DNA of 64,000 nucleotides from Tridacna crocea (lineage: Eukaryota; Mollusca; Bivalvia; Cardiida; Cardiidae): assembly GCA_943736015.1 (NCBI GenBank), contig OX031071.1:37170619-37234618 (forward strand). The letters are read 5' to 3'. Below, one piece after another: positions 56,075 through 64,000 of this stretch (position 1 is its first letter; each line of letters begins with the position of its first letter). The notes under the pieces were generated by a model that saw nothing but the letters and a program-made list of their open reading frames with translations, ran no database searches and was not told the DNA's origin. The position numbers and the translations under genes were made by a program.

Positions 56075-56155
56075 ATTGGAGCCAGTGAGGCTTGAACCTG
56101 GGACCTCCATGTCACGAGTCCTGCACTTTACCACTGAGCCACAGAGGACATTCCT
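56075..56155 (-). mobile_element. tRNA-like SINE head
   Basis: On the minus strand TGTGGCTCAGTGGTAAAGTG and CCCAGGTTCAAGCC are good A- and B-box-like motifs. The 5' GTCCTCT has no pairing 3' partner, so a tRNA gene is unlikely. Confidence 0.55.
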
Positions 56156-56169
56156 CAAACCTGCACAAA

Positions 56170-56393
56170 TCTAATATTTTCTCAATTTCTCCTATTAAAT
56201 GTTGCTCAATTCACAAAATTTTTCATTCAATGGAGATAAAAAATTTCGAGAGAAGATTCTGTCTTTGATATTGTAGAAAACATTGTGGGAAAAGAAGAAA
56301 ATGCTGGTAACCAGCATTTTCTTCTTTTTCCACAATGTTTCACAAACAATTCTTCTTCATGGTCATTAAAAGTCAAGTTGGTGTAGTAAAGGG
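56170..56393 (-). mobile_element. palTTAA MITE with matched changes in both arms
   Basis: Right TTAA 56394-56397 after GTGTAGTAAAGGG; left end decayed. The palindrome carries AAAAGAAGAAAATG on the left and CATTTTCTTCTTTT on the right, the same departure from the usual AAAAGGAG in both arms. Confidence 0.8.
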
Positions 56394-56468
56394 TTAAAAA
56401 CACAAAACAGTGTGGTACAAGGTTAAATAGACTTACCCTTACAGCAGGTCACCAGTATGTGTTGTTTT

Positions 56469-58220
56469 CTACTGTAGTTGATAAACTGACAAAACATTTT
56501 GTTTAGATCCAATAAAATGGCTGATATAAAGTTTGTTTTCTGTTTCACAATATGTCACTGACTGTGGAACTTCCATTCCTTGTGTTTGATCCAGTAATAT
56601 TTGTATGGATCTACACTGTGTAGATATCTGGTGTATGTTGTCTGAGTTACGACCAACTATATAAATATTATCATATCTATCTACAGTCAGACCATATGCA
56701 TACTCCAGGTTAGTATCTCTGTAAACATTTTGAACTTTACCCTGTGAATCAACACTTGTCACACTGTTTGTCTCACAGTCACTAACAAATAGTGTAGACT
56801 TGGAATTACTAAGACAAATATACCAGGGACATGTAAACAGAGGTTGTCCATTTTGGTCTGTAGAAAATGTTTTCAATATTTCTCCATGTAGACTGATTAA
56901 TTTAACAGCAGGTTCTGGTTTAACAAATGACACAAATAATTGATTATCATTAAAAATAATTCCACTACAGCCTCCATTAACTTGAAGTTCTTTGTTTACA
57001 GTCAAAGTCTGTCCAACATTTACAAAAACTAATTTATTGTCACATGTAATGACAAGCTGACTTTTATCAATACAAGTAACATCCCATGGTCTTGTGGAAA
57101 GTTTTAGATAAGATAGAATACTCTTACTGTCAACATTTACAAGTTTTACACTGGAGTTTCTATGATCTGTTAGAACTATTCTGTATGGATCTATCATTAC
57201 ACTGCCTGTAATCCTACAGCTATGTATATCTTGTGAATGTTTAACATTGATTTGTCCTATATAACTGGCACTAACAGGTATGGGATCTTTGTAGACCAGC
57301 TTTATGTTTTCTTTCTCCTTTCTCTCCATTTCTGTTTTCCCTCCCTCATTCTCTCTATCCACTAATGTACCAAGATTGAACATAGATTGAAGTAAATGTA
57401 GCATTTCCTCATTTTTGTGAAATTGATAATTTCTAATTTTGTTTTGACTGGATATGTCTGCCATTTTGTGTTCTATGTCAGAAATTAAAGTTTCAGCTTT
57501 CTTTGCAGAGATCACCAACTGTCGCTGTTGTTTGTATTGTTTATGTTTGTCTAAGTTAGAGACAATTTCATTGATGTCTGTGGTCATTGTATCACACGTT
57601 GTAGACACAGTTTGAGCCTCTTTCGTATCAAACTCCTTCACATCCTGGGCTTCCTTCAAAATGGTTGTTTCCATGGAATCTAGAAGTTTGTTGATTTCTG
57701 CACGAAATGATTTAACATCCGAAATAAACTGGGTGTGCACTGTTTGTAAGTCTTGACTGTGTCTTGTGGAAGTTTTCTTTATATCTTTTAACTGCTGTAG
57801 AAGACTTGTAATTTTCTCTGTTAAAGATATGTAATCTGTACTTGCGTCAAAGTCTTGCACAATGTCATCTATGTATTCTATAGAACAAGTTTTGTGTTCA
57901 ACAGTCAAACAAACACCACAAAAAAAGTTTTTATGCATCTTACAATAGTACTCCAATACTTTCCCTTTGTGTAAAGAACATACGTTTTCTGCTGTTGAGA
58001 CAAGTTTTTGTTGCGGCATTTCATCTCCATTTAAAAATTTGTGATTTCTTGATAACTTTGACATCTTATGTACCGAACAACAATTATTACAGAAAAATTC
58101 GTCACAGTCCACACAGTAATGTTTAGCATTTATATTTTTGTTCAATAATAAACAGGGATCACATTGAACACCTGTTGCTGTGTTGCCACTCCCTGTCTGA
58201 TTTCGCCCAGATACTTCCAT
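56469..58220 (-). CDS. TRIM-like double B-box, coiled-coil, NHL-like protein (RING-less)
   Basis: 583 residues in one uninterrupted frame. B-box 1-type cluster: Cys20, Cys23, Cys36, Cys39, Cys44, Cys47 and His51/His60. B-box 2: Cys81, His84, Cys93, His96, Cys101, Cys104, His109. A coiled coil runs about 130-290, a charged linker EMERKEKEN follows, then a beta-propeller-like C-terminal half with blades such as STLFVSDCETNSV and YAYGLTVDRYDNIYIVG. No RING or transmembrane segment. Family knowledge: TRIM2/3/71-like proteins, expanded in bivalves, act as scaffolds or ubiquitin-ligase partners; lacking RING it may need a partner. Stop TAG at 56469-56471. The start is supported by the same start in copy 1 and by a splice acceptor 24 bp upstream. 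Confidence 0.88.
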   Translation of the reverse strand: MEVSGRNQTGSGNTATGVQCDPCLLLNKNINAKHYCVDCDEFFCNNCCSVHKMSKLSRNHKFLNGDEMPQQKLVSTAENVCSLHKGKVLEYYCKMHKNFFCGVCLTVEHKTCSIEYIDDIVQDFDASTDYISLTEKITSLLQQLKDIKKTSTRHSQDLQTVHTQFISDVKSFRAEINKLLDSMETTILKEAQDVKEFDTKEAQTVSTTCDTMTTDINEIVSNLDKHKQYKQQRQLVISAKKAETLISDIEHKMADISSQNKIRNYQFHKNEEMLHLLQSMFNLGTLVDRENEGGKTEMERKEKENIKLVYKDPIPVSASYIGQINVKHSQDIHSCRITGSVMIDPYRIVLTDHRNSSVKLVNVDSKSILSYLKLSTRPWDVTCIDKSQLVITCDNKLVFVNVGQTLTVNKELQVNGGCSGIIFNDNQLFVSFVKPEPAVKLISLHGEILKTFSTDQNGQPLFTCPWYICLSNSKSTLFVSDCETNSVTSVDSQGKVQNVYRDTNLEYAYGLTVDRYDNIYIVGRNSDNIHQISTQCRSIQILLDQTQGMEVPQSVTYCETENKLYISHFIGSKQNVLSVYQLQ

Positions 58221-58240
58221 TATACCAGGTGCAAGGTGTC

Positions 58241-58266
58241 ACGTCTATAAATAGAAAAGAAACAAA
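58241..58266 (-). other. Predicted 3' splice site upstream of the TRIM-like start
   Basis: Minus strand TTTCTTTTCTATTTATAG then ACGTGACACC; AG at 58245-58246. Implies a non-coding first exon upstream, with the palTTAA MITE 58273-58486 then inside the intron. TATAAATAG on the plus strand is the alternative reading. Confidence 0.45.
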
Positions 58267-58272
58267 CATAAA

Positions 58273-58486
58273 CTATTTACCACATAACCTTCAGATTTAC
58301 CAATAATAAAAAAAAATGAAAACATTGTGGGAAAAGCAGGAAATACAGGTACATGTAATTAGATTTTTTCCCTTTCTCACAATGTTTTCCATCATATCAA
58401 AGACTGTTCTATCATCCAAATTGAAATTGCAGTCCTCAACTGCTTTGAATTCGGATCAGTCTAAAATTTTATATTTTGGTCAAGGG
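58273..58486 (+). mobile_element. palTTAA MITE
   Basis: CTATTTACCACATAACC to GGTCAAGGG with TTAA at 58487-58490. Orthologous to 1566-1778. Confidence 0.75.
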
Positions 58487-58723
58487 TTAAACTTACAAAC
58501 TTTCTAATTATTTCATAAACATGTTTTTTTTATCCCACTGTTATAAAGAATGTTCCATTATGTAGAACAGTACATTTGCTTGCTGCCAAAAAAAAAATAA
58601 TTCCTTTCCCACAATGTTTCACTGTCACTAAACTATTATCTAGTATCCTTTGATACTCATTGCTATACAGTTGATAATATTTTTAGGATAGGCTGAAAAA
58701 AGGTTGAAGGAGTAAGAAATTAA

Positions 58724-58943
58724 CTCTTTACTATACAATCCTGTGTTCTCATAGTCCTAAAGAAAACAACTTTTGAAAACATTGCAGGAAAATGAGAAAA
58801 TGCTCTTAACAATCAATTTCTTCTTTTCCTTCAACATTCTCTACCCGTACAGAGGCAAATTTTACAATGTTATCCAAATTCAAGTTATTTGCCACTAGTG
58901 CTTTCAAACTGGACAAGTCTAAATTTTGTAATTTAGTACAATG
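58724..58943 (+). mobile_element. palTTAA MITE, uninterrupted counterpart of 2241-2647
   Basis: TTAA 58720-58723. Left end CTCTTTACTATAC. GAAAATGCTC then TTAA at 58800-58803 is the empty site. The right boundary TTAG (58944-58947) is shared with the next copy. Confidence 0.82.
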
Positions 58944-58947
58944 TTAG

Positions 58948-59162
58948 CTCTTTACCAAACAGTAAAATTTTAGACTTGTCCAAACTGAAAGCATTTGCAA
59001 ACAACAAAATAAATGTGACTCAAACATTGAAATTTAACTTTAGAAGAATATAAAACATTGCTGACATTATTTTCTCCTTTTCTCACAGTGTTTCCAGAAG
59101 GCTTCTACTTATAGGTCATAAAAATGGAGGAATGTTTGGTGAAATGTTTGGTGAAATGTAAA
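58948..59162 (-). mobile_element. palTTAA MITE
   Basis: CTCTTTACCAAACAG, TTTTAGACTTGTCC, decayed palindrome, right end near TTTGGTGAAATGT. Head-to-tail with the preceding copy. Confidence 0.7.
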
Positions 59163-59854
59163 GAAACATAAGCAGCGAAAGGGTTGAGAACGCAACGAAG
59201 TATTGAAAAGTCTAATTTCAAAAGTTTAGAACACATCAATAATAATTTGAGGGCTATCTTTCTTTCTGGTTTGTGTATCCCTCTAGATAGTTAAAGGCTG
59301 ACCCAAGTTTGCATGAAACATCCTCATTAATTCTTAAAATGCCAAATTAATGAAATGGACCTTTTCTGGAAGTCAAAACTGCGCAAATATTGGTATTTCA
59401 AGATTCTTTGGTCCAGAGTATGTCCAAGATCAGACTGTGAGTTCTGTGCTGTCTGATCTTGATCTACACTATCCACAAAAACAACCCTAGTGGGGTTCAG
59501 CACTTTAAGGTTTAAAGTTAGGGGTACATAATACATATATTAGAAAACAGAGGTACGTCGTATTAGAATGTATCAGTTTTTTCTTCACGACATCAAGACA
59601 TCAATGACAATTACATCAAGAGAGAGCAATGACATCAGCCTCTTCTAAATTATCAAAGCTAAAACTTTTAATTGTTGCGGTTAAAATTGAAATTCAAAAT
59701 TCTTATCTCCAGGATTTACAATGTAAAGATAGATATTAATTTTGAGCTTCGTATCTTGCTTCTTACATTGTAGATTTTAGCCTTATAACACTACACACTC
59801 AATCTCCCATAAATGTGACAAAGTCAATGAAAAATAAATGATTTTTGAAGTTTT
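59163..59854. other. No recognised gene
   Basis: A GATCAGACTGTGAG...CTGATCTTGATCTACAC hairpin-repeat copy at about 59425-59475. Otherwise nothing I can name. Confidence 0.45.
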
Positions 59855-60330
59855 GAACTATGAAGGTTTTTTTAAGATTTGACCAGGTGACATAGTTATA
59901 TGACCCATTTTCAAACTCATTCAAAGTATCATCGAGACATATATTCTGATCAAGTTTCAAGAGTATCAAACTGAAAATGTGTCCTTTAGAGCAGAGTTTT
60001 GGACTGAAAATGTGGCCTTGAAAGAGTACAAAAGATTTTCCTAAGATTTGACCTAGTTTTAGACTCCACATGGCCCATTATCAAGCTCATCCGAGATATC
60101 ATCAAGACAAACATCCTGACCATCTTTCAAAAGTCTTGGACTGAAAATGTGGCCTCTAAAGCTTACACAAGGTTTTTCTAAGATTTGACCTGGTGGCCTA
60201 AATTTTTACCCTACTTGACCCATTTTGTTTTCATCCAAGATTTTATCGAGACAAACATTCTGACCAAGTTTAATGAATATCAGATCAAAAATGTAGCCTC
60301 TAAGGCGTTACTGTACGCAAGGTAAAAGTT
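59855..60330 (+). repeat. Tandem units of about 130 bp
   Basis: TTTTAAGATTTGACC/TTCCTAAGATTTGACC/TTCTAAGATTTGACC near 59868, 60039 and 60175, with ATCATCRAGACA and TTGGACTGAAAATGTGG. It ends with the ACTGTACGCAAGG tail also seen at 2715. Confidence 0.65.
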
Positions 60331-61087
60331 GACGACTGACGATGAAACGAAGGACACAGCACAATCACAAAAGCTCATGCTTAGGCATGCTAATAAATTA
60401 AAATGGTCTAACTTGAAAACAGCTACAGATGGCAAAATAATTCTCCGCTACAGCTTTCAGACAGCATAATAAACCTAACTCAAAAATTAAAATATGTTTC
60501 GGGCAGGGAAGAAAACATTGTGGACACTATATCTATGAGGCTTGTGTAGTATTCTTCAAATCTTGCTCCTCTTCTTTAATACATCAAGCCACATGTAACG
60601 TTATCTGTAGAGTAACGAAGTAACAAAACCTAAGGTACCAAACAACCTGGGTACGAAATGACCAGAAAATCATTAGCATTATCCCTAATGGATAAATAAA
60701 TACCTTAGTTACCGTTTAAGGCTCATTTCAGTGCATTCTATATCTTGTTCAGATAAAAAATTAATTTAGAACTTATCATTTTTTTTCCAATTTATCAGCA
60801 GCATATTTATTTCATTCAATTTACTTCCGGGTTTGGAAAATCCATAATTTGTGCAGAACCTTTTAAGCCTATATTCTATTGTTTATGTTAAAATTACCTG
60901 ATCACTTCCAATTTTTGTTTATCGCAGACTGTGTTGACAGGATAATCATCTAATAAAAAGCCGAATCGATTATGCCAAGACTCGTTTTATTTCCTAGATC
61001 TTATTATTTTTGACAGGGATGTTATCTACAGCGTGAAAATAAAACTCCACAGCATTTGGGTTGAATGCACTCTAAAGCCTTTGGGTG

Positions 61088-64000
61088 GGTGGGCCTAAAG
61101 TACGCAATGGAAAAATTATGGAGCAATGGGCGCAATGGAAATATAAAGTACGCAATGGAAATATATTATTTTTATTTTATTGAATAAAGTCACCATGTAT
61201 CATTTAAACGTTTTTATTAGTATTCATTGGATTGTTAAAAGGTATTTTTACAGGTAAAAATAAAAAGTAACGTTTTTGTACCCCTAAAAATACGTGTGTT
61301 GTGATTGTTTCTGCCCCTATTATCGGCTTTATTCTTAGATGTCGATATGGAAAAGTTACAACATTAAAAGTACTTATAGAACAATAAAGTGTATTAAGAA
61401 AAATGTGTAGTGACTAACACTGATTTTTTCATTTGTAATTCATTGAAGTATGAACTGTCAGAGCTAAATAAATAAGCTTTTTTTTTCTTACATTTTACGG
61501 ATGTTGCAATTTCTTTTTAATTTTCCATTGCGCAGGACTGGCGCAATGGGAAAAATTCGTTATATAAAATTAGTATATATATGTTATAAAATACAGTAAA
61601 CATCTATGATTTCACACGTGTTTATTTTTACTCATTGATAGCATAAATGTATATAAACAGGTATAAACTTAAAAAAAAAAGTTTCTATACCGCTAACTAT
61701 ACTTGAAGAAACTGATATTTTCCCATTATGCAGGTGTTCCCAGCAGTTAGCCATATTGAAAATTTACCAAAGTCATATCAATACAAAATATTTTACCTAA
61801 AACGGGTATTTTAGTCAAGCTCTTTAAATAATTACTTAAATAACCATTATTGAATATGTTTCAAATACATATAAAGATATGTTTTAACTTCCAAGTAAAT
61901 TTCCATTGCGCGAGACTGGCGCAATGGAAAGGGATGTACGCAATATGGAAGGTCTCTTCTCAGATAGCGAAATTTGAAATTTACCATAGTCATACTAAAA
62001 CAAAATATTAAAAAAAAAAATGGTATTTTAGTATAGCTTGGAAAATAGTCACTGAAATCAGAAATATTGAATCTTATGGAAATACCTATACAGATGTTGA
62101 AACTTGCTTTTAAACTTCCATTGCGCGGGATCAGTCCAATGGAAAGGGAAGTACGCCCTGGAAAATCTTTAATCTAGAAAAATGCTAAGGTCCTTTATGC
62201 ACGCACTGATTAGGTGCTCTCAATCATAGCCCATCTGATTTTTAAATCTGTATTTTGCAATTAAATGAAAAACAATTGTAGTACAGAAAAATACTTCATA
62301 ATTTTCCAACAATTTTTTTCAATGTACACATAATAATAGAAATATCAGAAAACCCTGGTTTTGCACTGAAGATTAAAGCCTAATCATAGTTTGATTACAT
62401 TACCGTGTAATAAACTTACTTCTTTAAGTAAGCCATTAGTTAAACTGTCAAACCATTAAATTCATTTCATTTACTTCATTCATGTAAAACTTGCAAATTG
62501 ATTAAACCCTTCAGTTTGTAACACGTCATTAATTAGCACAATTAAATTGTTTTTTTCATTTCCATCTTACCAGTCCTGCACAGTCTTCTTTTCCATTGCG
62601 CCAGTCCCATGCAATGGAAATCAGGGATCATAAACGATCTCTGGTGAAGATATCAAAGGAAGTTTCACCATTTGTAATAATGAAAAACAATAACAAGAAC
62701 AAAATTATCGTTTTTGATTCAACTTTTAGCTTACGAATATTTTCTAGACTTTAGAACATGGTTCATATCTGACTTGGGTATATTTATTTCCATTGCGTAC
62801 TTTCCTCTCCATTGCGTCAGCCCAGCGCAATGGAAATTAAAATGATTTTTCAACATTAGTAAAGGTGTATGAAATACAGCCACACAATTTCTGAAAATTT
62901 CCGGTTAATGTAAATTAAAGTAACGATCCATTGCAAATGAACACGTTTGAAATAATGCATAGTTCTTTTATTCAATAGCATGCATGTATGTATATATAAT
63001 ATATATTTCCATTGCGTACTTTGTTTTCCATTGCGCCAGTCCCGCGCAATAGAAATTTACTTGGAAGTTTAAACATCTGCACTGGAATGAATGAAGTTTC
63101 AAAATTTGTGCATCAAAGAACTATCCATTGAACCCAAAAGACACACATTTTTCGGTGTAAGATACGTTTTTGATACAGTATATTCTCTAAGTTTGAATTT
63201 GGTAAACTTTCCGTTGCGCAACCTGAGAAAAAACGCATGAAGTAAAAATCATATATCACTACAAATGCATTTCCTTTTTAGCGAGTTTTTTACCTGTATC
63301 AGTACTTTATCATAATATTAGTGAGTAAAAATAACGTGTTTGAAGTCAATTCTAGTCATTTATTTAAAAAATTAAGCAAACTATATTTCCATTGCTTACT
63401 TTCTTTTCCATTGCGCCAGTCCCGCGCAATGGAAATTTACTTGGAAATTAAACATCTGCACTGAAATTTGTATAGTTTCAAAATTTCATCAAAGACAGAT
63501 TTGTTTTCAGTGAAAGATACGATTTGAGTACAGTTTATCCTCTAAGTTTGAATTTGGTAAACTTTCCATTGCGCATCCTGAGAAAAAACACATATAGGTA
63601 AAATCAAATATCGCTTTAAATGCATTTCTATTTTAGCGAGGTTTTTACCTGTGTCTGTACTTTAATATACATTAATGAGTACAAATAACGTATTTGAAAT
63701 CAATTCTGGTTTCTTCATTATAAATGAAGCAAAATATATTTACATTGCCTAATTTCTTTTCCATTGCGCCAGTCCCGCGCAATGGAAATTTACATGCACT
63801 ATTTGAGTATAGTTTCAAAATTAATGCATCAAATAACAATCCATTGAACCCAAAGACATTTCTTTTTTCAGTGTAAGATACGTTTTGGGTACAGTACATG
63901 TATATTCTCTAAGTTTGAATTTCATAAAATTTCCATTGCGCATCCTGAGAAAAAACTCATGAAAGTAAAATCATATATTACTACAAATGCATTTCTTTTT
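61088..64000. repeat. Array of CCATTGCG/CGCAATGG hairpins that reverses orientation
   Basis: A 31-bp hairpin with 12-bp arms TTTCCATTGCGC and GCGCAATGGAAA recurs at 61522, 61900, 62115, 62590, 62807, 63025, 63405 and 63758. Up to about 62145 the loop reads as GACTGG types; from 62590 it reads CAGTCCC, the reverse. A preceding half-motif CCATTGCGTACTTT and a following AAACTTTCCATTGCGC...CCTGAG mark a composite unit of about 355-380 bp in the right block (63025, 63405, 63758). Left-block text (ACACGTGTTTATTTTTACTC) matches right-block text in reverse (GAGTAAAAATAACGTGTTT). Spacer about 62170-62585. No coding frame. It continues past the window end. Confidence 0.85.

Larger units (their letters stand above)
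56708..61085. repeat. Segmental duplication, copy 2
   Basis: Direct counterpart of 1-4290, about 56 kb away. It keeps an intact TRIM-like frame and the empty site of the nested MITE. Homology ends at TTTGGGT (61087), where the hairpin array begins. Confidence 0.85.

Noticed and set aside
56075-56155. Possible tRNA gene on the minus strand
   Set aside because: A- and B-box-like motifs are good, but the 5' and 3' ends cannot form an acceptor stem, so it is a SINE head. The same applies to 34484-34566, 15985-16140 and 7205-7270.
61088-64000. CRISPR-like regular hairpins
   Set aside because: Spacers are long, AT-rich and themselves repetitive, the genome is animal, and no cas-like gene is present.

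Overview
This is repeat-dense, AT-rich eukaryotic DNA from what looks like a bivalve mollusc, perhaps a heterodont or venerid clam. The evidence is RING-less TRIM-like genes of a type expanded in molluscs, several tRNA-headed SINEs, tandem-repeat elements ending in a GAGCAC...GTGCTC hairpin plus AGGTGAGC, and a Ngaro-like tyrosine-recombinase retrotransposon. The species is inferred from repeat style, not proven. Host coding sequence is sparse: one intact TRIM-like gene (56469-58220, minus) and a closely related copy at the left edge (1-1513, minus) cut by an in-frame stop. These two copies sit in a direct segmental duplication (1-about 4290 and 56708-about 61085).

Layout. 1-4300: duplication copy 1. 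4553-5850: MITE, repeat ends and a SINE. 6398-12910: a 6.5-kb DNA transposon bounded by 71-bp perfect inverted repeats and TTAA, carrying a decayed DDE transposase and a SWIM zinc-finger frame. 14186-15514: tandem-repeat element. 16157-19167: a TTAA MITE split by a 2.48-kb foldback element with 618-bp arms. 20520-24665: an inverted composite of SINEs in which two different TTAA MITEs have inserted. 24942-27208: an internal piece of the DDE/SWIM transposon, precisely inserted in another repeat. 28020-29830: a local duplication with element insertions. 29831-34186: mostly unrecognised sequence. 34640-35365: repeat with a large perfect-looking palindrome. 37292-42208: a young Ngaro-like element with split direct repeats. 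43541-48170 and 49804-55294: five large tandem-repeat elements with MITEs in and between them. 56469-58220: intact TRIM-like gene. 61088-64000: an array of inverted CCATTGCG/CGCAATGG hairpins that reverses orientation once and runs off the window.

The most striking system is a MITE family that I call palTTAA: about two dozen copies, usually 210-225 bp, with ends like CCCTTTACCA, a TTAA on each side, and a central palindrome of up to 67 bp that is still perfect in some copies. Pre-insertion sites present in this same window (22112-22117 against 20648-20877; 58800-58803 against 2322-2513) show that insertion duplicates TTAA, the signature of piggyBac-type or Kolobok-type cut-and-paste. A second family (about 540 bp, ends AGGTGG) uses the same target, sometimes the very same TTAA. 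No transposase that obviously drives them is in the window.

Coordinates of repeats are hand-read and usually good to a few bases. 'palTTAA', 'AGG-TTAA', 'SINE-A' and similar names are labels made for this report.
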